Assembly: GCA_002221725.1 (NCBI GenBank)
Contig: NJFT01000012.1
Location: forward strand, 62,001-126,000
Length of the DNA: 64,000 nucleotides
Direction: 5' to 3'
Source: Scedosporium boydii
Taxonomy: Eukaryota > Ascomycota > Sordariomycetes > Microascales > Microascaceae
Below, piece after piece: positions 37,482 through 50,655 of the stretch. The notes beneath the pieces were generated by a model. The model ran no database searches and was not told the DNA's origin. It was given only the letters and a program-made list of their open reading frames with translations. Position 1 is the first letter of the stretch, and each line of letters begins with the position of its first letter. A program made the position numbers and the translations under genes.

Positions 37482-37859
37482 TAGGGTTGTGAATTAGTAA
37501 CTAATAGTTTAGTTTTTCTTAAAACTAAAACTAATTTAGTTAGTTTAAGCTAAAACTAAAACTAGTCTAGTTTAGTATAGAGGTAAACTAAAACTAACTA
37601 AGAAAACTAAAACTAAAAAAAAAAAACTAAAAAAATTAAATAACTAATTTTAATAATTTTAAAATTTACAAACCTAATAGATATAATTATATTAAATACT
37701 TAAAAATTAAATTAAAATTATAAATAATATTTAAAAAAAATAAAAGAAATATATATTAAATATTATATATAAATAATAAGTTTTTAATTAGTTTTTTCTT
37801 CTTATTTAATATTATTTTTAGTATATAATCTTTTTAATTCTTTTAAATCTTTAATTTTC

Positions 37860-40270
37860 TAACTTTTAAGTAGTATAAGTTATTTTATAGTATTAGAACT
37901 AAGTCTATTTCGACTTTTAGTTATAATATTATTTCCTATACTAAAAGTACTTTCAATAGAAGCTGAAGTAGCTAGAATAACTAAAATCTTTCTAGCTAAA
38001 ATACTTAATATAAGAAATCTATTATTATTTTACCTCTAATAATTAAGAGGATTTATATTTAAACTACTAGTAGTTTTTTTAAATAAGTAATATATTTTTC
38101 TTTATTATTACTAGTATTTATATATAAATCTTTATTTAAAGAAGTAGTAGATTCTTTATTAGATATATTATATATATTATCTTATAATTTATTAAAAGAA
38201 ATATTACTATTAGAAGTATTTACTAAATTTCTTACTTTAATAAATTTATATTATAATATAGTAATAATTTTATTTACTATATTAGTAAAATAATATAGAT
38301 ATAATAAACTATTATTTTTAAAATATATTAGTTTAAATCTAGGATCTAAAATAATACTTAAAATATAAGGTTTATAATAACTTTTTATTAAAGTAAAAGT
38401 AATCTTTTTAGGAAAATACTTCTCTAGCTTTTTAATACTAGTTTAAATAGCTAATATATAACTATTATAATTAGTAGTTTTATTAGTTTTATATATACTA
38501 ATTAATTTATTAAGTTTATTATAAATTTGATAAATATATAATAAACTTATATTTAAAGTAATATATACTTGACCTTGTATGTAATGGTGTTACCCGTGGG
38601 CAACAAGGGAACTTAGTCGGAGATGGGCTTCTTCACACAGTCACAAGTCAAAGGGTGTTCGGAGTCCAGTCGCAGAGGCAATGGATTCCAATTGCAGAAT
38701 TGCTAGTAAGACTTCAGCTTGGAGAACGACCTCAAATCGTTCCCAAGCTTCCTTCTTTATTCCCCGAAAGCTTCACCATATCTTCGGCTATCTACGGCCT
38801 ATTCTCTGGTCATGCGAATACCCCGCCCTTAGCTCTTATCCGGGTCGGTCGCTTTCATTGCTTTTTCCTCTGAAGCCAATGATGCTTTCAGTCTAGTCAC
38901 AGTGCGCTCGGAGTCTCACCGATCCTTTCTGCAACTTGCCCTACAGTGCCCTTCGGCAATTGCAGAGCTTGCCTTCGAGTACGTTCCTAGTCCTCTCCGG
39001 CGGCACTCCTTACATTGTAATTTAATACTAGATTTAATAAATATTTCAAATATAGATTTAAGTTCTTTTAATTAAAGCTATTCTAGTTTAGTTAAAATAT
39101 TATTTTTAAATTCTTTATTTAAAGTATTATTAGCTATATATATTATAGCTAGCTGTAATTTAAGGGCTATTTTAATTATATAATATATAGAATTCTATTT
39201 AGTAATATTATCTAAAGGAATTTTAGTAATATTATAGTTTAAAGATATAATTCCCTCTTTTTTATACTTATTAATACCTTTAAGAAGTAATTTTTTATTT
39301 TCTTAAGTATATTTAATAAGTGTAACTAATTTTCGTAGTTTAGCTATAATAGTAATATTAGTATTAGTAATAATATTAGTATTATTATTATTAATAGTAT
39401 CTATATATATATTAATAGTATTTTCAGCCTTTGTATTTAATATGTAATCTTGTAATATATCTTATACTATAAGATTAATAATATATGTAGTGTATCTAAT
39501 ATTAAATAAATTACTTTTATTAGTTTTTCTTTTAAAAACACTTATAAAAGTATTATTATTAGTTGTATTATCTCGTGTATTACTAATTATATTATTATAT
39601 AAATCAGTATATAAATTTATAATATTAATAAAGTTAATATAAATATATAAGCCTATATAAGCTTCTAATAATTCTTTAAAACTAATTAGCTTATAATTTA
39701 AGTTAAAACTATTATCTATATAAGATAATATAATACCTAAATAGCTATTTTGAGTATTTGAAGTCTATATATTAAAAGTTAATAAAAAAAACCTATGGCT
39801 TTCTTTATTAAGTTTTAATTTATTATTTATATTAGATAAATATGTATTATATATATTTTCTAATATATTTTTAATTTTCCAATGGTTTATAGTTAGACTT
39901 TGCTTATTATAATAGCTTAATAAGCTAGAAAATGACTTAGAGTTAAGAATATTAAAAGAAAGATTATTACTTATAATAAAATTTAATATTTTATTATAAG
40001 CTTTATCTTCATTAAATTCATTAATTAAACTAGTACTATTATCTATAATAGTATTAGTTCTTTACCGTTTTTGAGAAGTAGAAGCTATATTATTAAAAAA
40101 ACTAGTTATATTAAATATATTAGCTCTTTTAGTAAGATAACTTTCTATTTTTATATTATAAGCTATAGTAAGATGCTTATTTTGATAATGATATATAAAA
40201 TTAGAAGACTGAAAGCCTTTAATTGTAGTTATTTTACTATAACTATATAATATATACTTTATAAGCATTT
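37860..40270 (-). pseudogene. hAT transposase relic
   Basis: On the minus strand, a BED-finger-like segment (FIYHYQNKH) lies near 40,180, in an open stretch 40,062-40,268. A DNASNN-like catalytic-region segment (RDNTTNNNT) with YIINLIV lies near 39,480-39,590. The C-terminal dimerisation region is clear near 37,890-38,010: ILARKILVILATSASIES, then TFSIGNNIITKSRNRLS. Stops and a 435-bp insertion (38,580-39,014) disable it. Confidence 0.7.
38575..39019. mobile_element. Solo-LTR-like insert with 5-bp target duplication, unmutated
   Basis: Positions 38,580-39,014 (435 bp) begin TGTAATGG and end CTCCTTACA. TTGTA flanks both sides (38,575-38,579 and 39,015-39,019). TG...CA ends and a 5-bp duplication suggest an LTR, though the ends are also weak inverted repeats (TGTAAxGG). 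Composition is about half GC inside an AT-only hAT relic. Open frames at 38,655-38,896 are not supported as genes. Confidence 0.65.
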
Positions 40271-41251
40271 CTCTTTCCTTACTATAGTTAATAGTTAATA
40301 AAGTTCTAGTAAATAATCCGTTTTTAGATATATAGATATTAGAATTATCTAATATATAAGTAGAACTATTATAAATAAAATCTTTATATTAGTTATTATT
40401 AGTAGTAGAACTAATAATAATAGGAATAGAGGTTATAGGAATAGATATTATAGATATAATAGGTTATATTTCTTCTTATAATATATAAAAATCTTTAGAT
40501 TTATTATATATAGACTTAGTATTAAAAGAAGAATCTATTATAAATAATATAATTATAATAATAGTAATAGTTATAAGTATAGTTTAAGAAATATAGTTAT
40601 AATTATAGTTATAATTATTTTTATAAGGAAAAGTAAAAAGAAAAAAAGGTTTTATAAAAGGAAATTATCTTTCTTTATATAGTTTTTTAAAGTCTAATTT
40701 CGAATGTTCTAGAAATATAAAAATAGAACTTAGTAGAGTTTAGTAGAATTTTTTAGAATTTCTTAGAAATTTTTAAAACTTAATAGAAATTTCTAAAATT
40801 TTTTAGAATATATTAGACTATAGTAGACTATAATAATAAATACTAGACTATACTAGAATAGTATAGAATATATTAGAATATAATAGAAGTAGATAGAATT
40901 ATATAAAATCTAATAGAACTTTCTAGAATATTCGAGAATTTCTATTAAAAATAAATATATATTTATATTTTATAAAATATATAAATAATATTTTAATATT
41001 TTATAAAATAGTATATAATACTAGTATTAATTAAATATTTTTATAAAAATTTTAAATTAAATTTAAAATTTAAAAAACCTTTTTAAAGTTAAATTTTTTA
41101 TTTTAAATTTTTTTTTAATTTTTTAGTTTTTTTTAGTTAGTTTTAGTTTATATTAAAACTAGTCTAGTTAGTATTTTTTAAAACTAAAACTATTTTAGTT
41201 AGTTTTTTTCTAAACTAAAGACTAAAAACTAGAAACTAAATTACAATCCTG

Positions 41252-43523
41252 GTCGTAGGGGCCTATTAGTAGTAAATAAAACAATTAAGTAATATTTATA
41301 ATATAGTAGAAGTATATATATAAATATAGATTATAGTTATATTTATATTAATTACTAGAGAGTTTTAAAAGATAAACTAGATATATAGAAATAATTATAG
41401 CTTATATAAATATTTCCTTCTAAACTCTCCTTAGATTACCTTAACGTATTATAATCTTATATAACCTAGATTACTTATAGCTTATTATAATTCTATATAA
41501 CTTAGATTACTTATAGCTTACTATAATCCTATATAGGCAATCCTTTATTTCTATAATTCTACTATAATTCTATAATTTAACTTTTTTTACTACTTCTAAC
41601 TACCTAGCCTCTTTTTTAGCTATATATAGTTATAATATAATACTTCTTCTCTTTTAATCTTTATCTCTAAAGACCTATAAATAGACCTTCTACTATTAGT
41701 TTACATTCTTTATAAGTTCCCTCTATAATTTTTTCTTTATACCTTTTATTATATCTAATTATTCCCGCAGGCCTTCTTCTAAATCTACCTATAATTATTT
41801 AAACTTAGCTAACGTAATTAAATTATTAAGTACTAAGACTAAAATACTATATATATATATATTATTTTAAAAATAATAAGGTATATATAATAAGTAAAGG
41901 GTCCTCTTAGTGCGCGGAATGTATACGACGGGGTAGATTATATAATGAAATTTTTGTAGCCTTAACTTGTGGGCTCGTTTTTTTTTTTTTTTTCCTACCT
42001 TCTTCTCTAGTAACTAACTTATTCTACCTTAGTTATTTATCTTTTATAGGAGTAAAAGAAGCTAGAGAAAGAGGAGGCTAAGGTAGAGGAGGTGTTATTT
42101 GTTCTTTAAATATAGTTATTAATAGTAGTAAATTACTTAATATATATCTATTAGATAAAAAAAAATATTAAAGTAAAGAGTTTTAGACATTTAGGAAGAG
42201 GATCTAGGATTTAGATAAGGAGGATAGTATTTATCTTTCATCTAGGAGGCTTATATAGTAGAGGATATTTAGTTCTTTAAAGTTTTTAACCTTATTAATT
42301 AGTCCTTCTTAGGTTTAGAGGATAGTTTTATAGACTTAGATCTTTTAGTTTTACTAGATTCTCTTAGTAGAATATAGTAAGAAGTTACTAGCTCTCTATT
42401 AAGTATTTAATAGGTTCCTAAATATTTTCGCTTTTATTATAATTTTTCTATTTAATTAAGTACTTTATAGTTCCTCTATAGTATTAGAAGTTAAAGATCT
42501 TCTTTATTTTAAAGATTCCTTCTTCTTAAGCTTTAATTTATACTAATTTTCTAAGTAGTATATCTTTATATACTAGCTTAAATAAAGCTATATAAAATAC
42601 TAGGTAGTTATCTATACCTTCTAGTAGCTTGAGTTTATAATTAACTTCTAAGACTTTATTTATATTTAATTAGAAAGGGTCTTAGTTTTTAATAATTAAG
42701 TTTATTACTTAGTTATATTATCTTAATCTAGAGATCTCTTATTTTTAGTTTCTTTTAAAGTAGCTAGACCTTGCTCCCCCTTTTAAAAATTAGTTTCTTA
42801 ATCTATTTTCAGTTTATATAGTATTTTATATATTATTATATAAACTAAAGTTCTTCTATAAGCTACTTATATAACTCCTTTATTTTATTAGTAGAAATAA
42901 TTATTTATTCTACCTATATTTTTATCTCTACTAGCTTAAATCCTACTTAGAGTTTAATACTATAGTTTATATAAAATAATAATAATTTTATACTTTCTAA
43001 TATATTAGTATTATAAGCTCTTTATATTAAGGGTAATAGGGATACTTAGTTATCTTATTTCTAGTTAATATCTAAGTTTTTAAACTTAGATAGTTTAATA
43101 ATAAAATTAATAGTAATCTTTTACTATAATACTTCTAATATTAGTATAAATTATAACTTTTTATATAGCTTATATTATAATATCTTATTTTATATATAGT
43201 ACTTATATATTTTAATTAAGTATTTAAAGCTTTTAAAGCTATAGTCTATCTAATAGTCTCTTTTAAAAATCTTAAGTATTTTTTAAAAGCTTAGATAACT
43301 ATATAATAATAACTTATATATTTTTTAGAAAATATAGCTAGTAAGTTTACTAGTAACTATTAGTTTTCTATTTTAATACTATAAGCTATTTCTTTTCTTT
43401 ATATCTAAGTAGTTTAAAAAATTTTTATAATATAAGGTCTTATAACTTTTCTATTATTTTTTTATTTCTTTAAGTAGTTCTTAGTTTTACTTAACTTAAT
43501 AGTTTACTATAACTTATTATAAG
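41252..43523 (+). repeat. Family Y element copy, right of the hAT
   Basis: Matches 36,180-37,481 in LTR-like and internal parts. It continues past TATATACTAGCTTAAATAAAG (42,570), the point where the left copy is cut by the hAT. A GC-normal patch at 41,895-41,965 and a T-run near 41,970-41,990 interrupt the AT-rich sequence. No gene readable. Confidence 0.5.
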
Positions 43524-44176
43524 TGTTACTATATTTAAGTAAAATAATATTATAAAAAATATTATTATAAATTTAAAAGATATAAAATAAAAAGAAGTTA
43601 TTTTAAAAAACTAGTTCTTAAAAAAACTAAAATAAAAAGGCCTAGAAGAACTAGAACGGAAACTCAGCCTCTAAAAGAACTAGAAAAACTAGAACAGAAA
43701 CCTCTAGAAGAACTAGAATAGAAACCCAGCCTCTAGAAAAACTAGAACAGAAACTTAGCCTCCGAAAGAACCGAAATAGAAACGTAGCTTCTAGAAGAAC
43801 TAGAATAAGAAACCTAAAAATAACTTTCCGAGAACTAAAATATAACTAGAACAAGAAACCTAAAAATAACTTTCTAAGAACTAAGAAATAAAAATAAAAA
43901 TATAATATATTCGATGACGTGTTCGAGTTCTAGGTATCTGAGAAGTGACGAAGTCACTTTTCGATCTTTCTATAGGAAGAAATTGTCTATATATAGACCT
44001 GTTTCCTTCCCCTTTCCTTCCAGCTTTAGAAAAAGAACAACAAGGACTACATAGACACTATTTTAATATAATTACTTCTTTATACTATTATTTTCCCTTT
44101 CTTTTACTTCCTTCTTTTCTTAAGAAATTCTTAATAATGAAAAACTATTCTTCTTTCATTTCTTTTTATAACCTAA
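43524..44176 (+). repeat. Copia-family LTR copy
   Basis: Starts TGTTACTATATTTAAGTAAA, contains the AGAACTAGAA array and GAAATTGTCTATATATAGAC, and ends near ATAACCTAA. The flanks do not form a clear target duplication. A small open frame at 43,945-44,187 inside it is incidental. Confidence 0.65.
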
Positions 44177-47100
44177 AGATATATTAACTACTTTTATTTA
44201 GTAAATAACTCTATTTAGTAATATTATTAATAAGAAAATAGTAAATAAAGGAAGCTTTATTATAAAAGAAAAGTCTATCTTTAAAGAATAGTTAGCTTAG
44301 ACTATCTAGTAGCTTTAAATATAAATTAGTAAACTAAAATAGTAGCTTTAAGCTAAGCTTATTATAAATACTAATATAATAGCTTTCTTCTAAGCTATTA
44401 TAAATACTATAAATAATATAGTTATAGAAGCTTATAAGTTAAAGGTTTACTTTACTAGACTAGCTAAATTTAGAAGAGCTTATATTAAGATAAGATCCTT
44501 CTTTAAATATATAAAAGCCTACTTTAAGTATTATAAAATTATAGATAAAACTATAAAAGTAGTTACTATTATAGAATTCGTAACTAAAAATATAGCTACC
44601 TAGTTTAAGCTAACTCTAAGAGACTACTATAATAATAAGCTAAGAAATTAAACTTAGGAAACTAAAAACATCTTTAAAGACTTTACTAATTTTAAAAAAA
44701 GCCCTCCAAGAAGTATTTAGAGACCTAGATAAGGATAATATAATAAAGTAGTAACTCTAAGATCTTTACTAGACAGGGCTAGCCTTAAAATATATCATTA
44801 AGTTTTAATAAATTATAATATACTTTAATTAAAAAGATAAAGTTATAATTAAATACTATTATATAAGACTTAAAAAAATATAAAAGATAAAATTAATAAG
44901 ATTTTAAATATTTTTAATAAACTTAATAAATATATAGACTTTACTATATAAATTAATAACTATTTATATTAATAATAAATAGAAAAGAAAGGAAAATATA
45001 TAAAATAAAAGCTTATAAGATATTAAAAGTACCTATTATTAAATTTAGAAAAAAGAAAAAAAAATTTATAGAGAACTTATATAAGATCTATAGAACTTAA
45101 TATTAGTAAGTAAAACCTAATCCTTAAGTAATTAGAAAATAAACTAGGAAAATATTATAAATATTGTTATAGTTATATAGGGAATCTTAGGTAAATAGTG
45201 AAAATAGTATTTTTAGTGAAGATTTTGGTTAAGTGGAATAGTGGTTTCGCGGTGTGGATTTCGCGGTGTAGAATAGAAATGGGAATGGAAATAGTTACTG
45301 GTCAATAGTCACTAAGGTAGGTAAAAAGAGAAGTTAAGAGAATTGCTTATTCTATTAAATTCTAATTCTAAGAGGGAATTTCTAGTTCTTTTATGTTTTT
45401 ATTTTTTGTAGTACAAGTTACTTACTTGTAACTAGGTATTTTATTTTAGTTTCATATCTAGTTTCGGGATTATTATATTCCGGTTTCGGAATCATTCTAT
45501 TCCGGTTTTATTTCTAGTTTCGATATCGGGATCTTTCTTTTCCGGTTTCGATTTCGGAATCATTCTATTCCGGTTTCATTTCTATTTCTAAATAGATATT
45601 GTATAAGTTTTATGTATTGGTTTATGTATTGGTTTATGTATTAGTTTATATATTAGTTTATATATATTTCTTATACTATAGAGTATATATATATATATAT
45701 AGAATAGTTTTTATAATAAATATAAATAAATAAAATATTTTATAAAAGACTATTAAATAAGATATAAACTTAAGCTAGGTTATAAAAGGCTTAATAAAAA
45801 GAAGCTTAGCTTTAGGCTAGTATTAAAAGAGAAAACTTAATAGCTAAAAGTTAGTACTACTAATTATAAGTCCCTATCTTAGACTATATATTATAATAAT
45901 AACTATAATACCTACTAAAGTAAGAAAGAAGGTATAAGATAATACTTTAAAAGGACCTAGGTATTTAAAATAATAAAGTAAGTAGAGGTATCTTACCTCT
46001 TTAAAATTAGAAAGTAAATTAAAGAAACTAAGGTAGAACTATTAGAAAAGTATAAAATACTAAGAAGATATAACTTATTATATAAAAAATATTATAATAA
46101 AGTCTATTAATAATATTATTAGATATATAAGTTCTTATAATAATATAAATACTAATAAAATCTAAAAGAACTATATTAAAAAAGAAAAAAGTTTATTAAA
46201 TTAAGAAGGAACTAGAAAGAGAAACTTTTAATAAATATTTTCACTTAATAGGAGAAGACTTAAAGAAAGATTAGCTATATTAAAAAGCTAAGTAAAGAGT
46301 AAAAAACTTAAAAGAATAGTTATTATACTAGCTAATATATCTTAGTACTTTAAAAAAACTTAAGTAAGTTTAGAAGAAAATAAAAGAGGAAATTAGGGCC
46401 TAAAAGTAGAAAGATATATTAAAACTACTAATTACTAGTAGAAAATATAAAAAAAAGTATCTAGAAGATAGTAAAGGAAGAATTAAGATAGTAACTAAAG
46501 ACTTAGATACTCTTTTTAGTACTTAAACTTTAAAAATAAGACCTAGAAGTAGTAAAAATAGTTTATAAAAAAATAATAAACTAATTAAAGGGAGGTTATA
46601 AGAAGATAAGTCCTCTTTACTTAGTATAAAAGAATAGAAGGAAGCTAAACCCCTTATAAAAAACTTAACTAATACTATAATAGAAAACTAAAAGATATTA
46701 TATTAGACTTTATTAACTTATAAGGATAGGTAGATTAGCTATAATATATTTTTTATAATAAGAACTTAAGAGTTAAATTTTAATAATAAATTAATAACCT
46801 AAGAGAATAAATTAACTTTGTAAAAGAAGTAAGACTTAAAGTACAAAGTAAGATAGTTAAATTTAAGATAACTATAAAAGGCTTCTTAGAAGACTTCTAA
46901 TATTAAGTCTACCTCCTTAAAACCTAATAAAAACTTACTATTAAGATAGTAGAAATTAAATAAAAAGATTTCCCTAAGTTCTAAAAGCTAAAAGAAGAAA
47001 TTAAGGAAACTACTAATAATCTATAATAATAAGTTCTAGAAATTAATAACTAAAAAATAAAACTAGTAAAGTAATAGCTTACTTATAAATAGGAAATATT

Positions 47101-49854
47101 TAAATATAAGTAATCTATTAAATAGTTATAAGACTCTATTTTAAAACTCTAAAAACAACTTAAGATAAAATAGTAACTAGTTATTAAAGAAATTACTTAA
47201 AAAATAGGGCTAGGACTTTAAAAAAAGCTATAAAAAATAAATATTATAAAAAGATAATAAATTAGCTACTTAAAAGTACCTATTATCTTAGCTAACTAAG
47301 AATTTCTAGCTTTAGTAGATAGTAAAATATAAGAAAACTTTATTTCTTTAATAATTATTAATAAATTAAAATTATTATAGATTATAAAAAACTAGCTATA
47401 TACTTTAAATATATATAATAGAATATTAGTAGATTATAAAAGTAAAGTAGTTAATATAAAAACTATATATTTCTATATTACTATTATTAGAAAAGTTAAT
47501 TATATTTCCTTTAATATTATTAAAATTACTAGTTACTCTATTATATTAGAAATACTATAACTATAAATAAAAAACTTCTAAATTAATTAAATAACTAATT
47601 AGCTTATTTAAAAAGGAACTTAGTAAGGTCTAAAAAATAATTTAGCTACTAAGTAGTATTAACTAGAGAAGTTATCTTTAAGTAAGCTAAAAGCTTTTAA
47701 AATAATCTATTTTAAAATATTTACTATAAAAAATTTAAATTACTTACTAAAAGGAAGAAAATATAAATAAGTATATATAATAAAAGCTATAATAAGCTTT
47801 AAAACCTTATTAATAATAGAAAAAATATTATAGTATATATATATTAGAAATATAATAAGGTATTTACTAAGGAATTAGAAACTAGACTACTAGAATAGAG
47901 CTAGTAAGATTATAAGATACCTCTAAAGAAAAGTATATAACCTAGGTTTATATCTATTTATAACTTTAATAAAGTATAACTTAAAGTACTTTAAAAATAT
48001 ATTATAAAAATATTAGAAAAAAGATATATTTAACTATTAATATTATTAGTTAAATATCTTATTTTATTTATATTTAAGGAAAATAGAAGATTATAGATAT
48101 ATATAGACTACTAGTAACTAAATAATATTATAATAAAAAATTAATATTTACTACCTTTAATAAGTAAGAAGTAAACTTTTTTTTAAATATATTATTTAAT
48201 TAGAAGAAATTTAGATATAAAAGTTAAAAGTTAAGGCTATCTTAGACTAGCTAGTACTAACTAATATAATAAAAGTTAAAGGATTCTTTAGATTTTTTAA
48301 TTTCTACTAAAGGTTGTTAAAAGATTATAATAAGAAAGTTAAAGTACTTATAAACTTAATAAAAAAGATAATACTTTTAAATAAAGACCTAAGAAATAAG
48401 AGGCTTTCTAGAAAGCTAAATAAGCTATAAGTAAATAACTAGTTCTTATTAAAGTAGACCTTATAAAACTATTTAAAATTAAAATAAATATTTTAAATTA
48501 TAATATAGGAGTATAACTAGGGTAATAAGATAAAGATAATAAAGTTAAGCTTATAGCTTTTATATCTAAAAAACTTAATAGACTAGAACTATCATATACT
48601 ATATCTAATAAAGAACTTATAACTATTATTAAAGCTTTTAAGAAATAGAAATACTACTTAGTTAGTATTAAGTATTTTATTATAGTCTACTTAGACTATA
48701 AGAACCTTATAAGATTTATAATAATTAAAGAACTTAACTAATAATAAATTTAATAAGTAGAAAAATTATTAGAATATAATTTAAGATTATATATATTAGA
48801 GAAAAGAAAAATAGAAAAGTAGATATTCTAAGCTAATATTCTAACTATTTTTAAAAGATATCTAAAAAAATATAAACTATATTATATTAAAATAATAAAA
48901 GTAACTTAAAATAGATTATAATTAGTTACTAAATTAAATAAAATTAGGAGCTACTTAATAAAATAAAAAAAAACTAAAGAAGCTATAAAATTATATATTA
49001 TAAAGATCTTTTATATTACCTTAATATAAGAAAAAAGAATAGCTTATAGTAGAAAACTAATTATTACTAGTAGTTTTACTAACTATATCTTCTAGGAAGC
49101 ATATAAATTACTTTTATATAATTACTTAAGCTTTAAAAAGATACTTAAGATCTTTAGAAAAAACTACTAGATAGATTAAAGTTCTAAATACTTTAAGTAT
49201 CTAATTAAGATATATAAGTATTATATATAAAATAAAGTATTATAGTATAAACCTTATAAAAATTATAGCTAATATTAATATTAGAAATACTATAATAAAA
49301 ATTACTATTAACTTTATTATTAAGTTACCTAAGTTTAAAAACTTAACTACTAAACTAAAATATAATACTATTATAATAGTAATTAATAAATTAATAAAGT
49401 ATATTTACTTTATATCTTATAATAAAACTATAAAGATACTATAATTTTAGTACTAAGCTCTTTTTATAAATAGTAATAGTAAATTATAACTTACTAAAAG
49501 AAATTAACTTAAATAGAGATAATATATTTATCTTATACTTCTAGTAAAGCTTATTAAATAAATTAATTAATTATAAGCTCTCTATTATATATTACCTAGA
49601 AATATAAAAATAAGTTAAATAAACTAACTAAATACTTAAAATATATCTATAATACCATATTAACTAAAAATAAGATAACTAAATATCTCTATTACTTTTA
49701 ATATAAAAAACTTATAATACTAATATATTAGAAAATACTAAACTATTACTATTCTATATAAACTATAATATTAAACCCTAAGTAGAATTTAAGCTAATAA
49801 AAATAAAACCTTAAATAAAATAAATAATTATTATTATTAGTAAAATAAAAAAAT
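44177..49854 (+). pseudogene. Gypsy Gag-Pol relic, interrupted by a solo LTR
   Basis: Plus-strand Gag-like sequence (RSFFKYIKAYFKYYKII near 44,500, ETKNIFKDFTNF near 44,660) is followed by Pol. Reverse-transcriptase remnants (FKENRRL, then LNNIIIKN) lie near 48,075-48,150. VKGFFRFFNFY lies near 48,275. RNase H remnants with KLNRLELSYTISNKELITII lie near 48,570-48,630, and the integrase core (INKLIKYIYFI) near 49,385. A family B solo LTR sits inside at 45,165. Stops throughout fit RIP. No LTR of its own could be matched to either end. Confidence 0.7.
45160..45723 (+). mobile_element. Solo LTR, family B, least mutated copy
   Basis: Positions 45,165-45,718 (554 bp) start TGTTATAGTTATATAGGG and end TTTTTATAATA. 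AATAT flanks both sides (45,160-45,164 and 45,719-45,723). It retains TTTCGCGGTGTGGATTTCGC and GGTTAAGTGG, where other copies show A/T changes, so it is probably the youngest family member here. Confidence 0.9.
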
Positions 49855-50652
49855 TGTTACTATATTTAAGTAAAATAACATTATAAAGAAATATTATAAA
49901 ATTAAAAGATATAAAATAAAAAAAAAAATAAAAAGAAGAAGAAGTTATTTTAAAAACTAGTTTTTAAAAGAATTAGAATAAAGGCCTAGAAGAACTAGAA
50001 TAGAAACCTAGCTTCTAGAAGAACTGGAAGAACTAGAATAGAAACTACTAGAAGAACTAGAATAGAAACCTCTGGAAGAACTAGAACAAAAACTTAGCTT
50101 CTGAAAGAACTGAAATAGAAACGTGGCTTCTAGAAGAACCGGAACAAGAAACCTAAAAATAACTTTCCGAGAACTAAGAAATAAAAATAAAAATATGACA
50201 TGTTCGATGACGTGAGTACTCGAACGATGTGTTCGATGACGTGTTCGAATTCTGGGGCATCTGAGAAGTAACGAAGTCACTTTCCGATCTTTCTATAGAA
50301 AGAAATCGTCTATATATAGACCTGTTTCCTCCCCCTTTCCTTCCAGCTTTAGAAATAGATAAATAAGGACTATATAAATACTATTCTAATATAATTACTT
50401 CTTTATATCTTTATTTTCTCTTTCTTTCACTTCTTTTCCCCCTTAAAAATTCCTAATAGTAAAAAAACTATTTTTCCTTTATTTCCTTTTATAACCTTAA
50501 GAGAAATAGATAAATAAGGACTATATAAACACTATTCTAATATAATTACTTCTTTATACCTTTATTTTCCCTTTCTTTTACTTCTTTTCCTCTTTAAAAT
50601 TCCTAATAGTAAAAAAACTATTTTTCTTTTATTTCCTTTTATAACCTTAAAA
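49855..50652 (+). mobile_element. Solo copia-family LTR with duplicated tail
   Basis: Starts TGTTACTATATTTAAGTAAA. The last 150 bp (50,351-50,502) are directly repeated at 50,503-50,652, each beginning AGAAATAGATAAATAAGG and ending near ATAACCTTAA. Flanks AAAAT (49,850-49,854) and an A-rich downstream stretch are compatible with a target duplication, but the A-run makes the exact end uncertain. Confidence 0.7.
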
Positions 50653-50655
50653 AAT

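Larger units (their letters stand above)
37482..41251 (-). mobile_element. hAT DNA transposon relic
   Basis: Terminal inverted repeats are visible: TAGGGTTGTGAATTAGT at the left and the complement of CAGGATTGTAATTTAGT at the right, near the CAGGG-type ends of hAT elements. Both subterminal regions are packed with AAACTAAAACTA-type repeats (37,520-37,620 and 41,140-41,230), a usual hAT feature. A minus-strand transposase relic lies inside. No 8-bp target duplication was found: flanks are TACTAGTT and GTCGTAGG. Confidence 0.75.

Noticed and set aside
38655..38896. Two overlapping open frames of about 70 codons
   Set aside because: Both are inside the 435-bp LTR-like insert, overlap in different frames, and show no protein family features.
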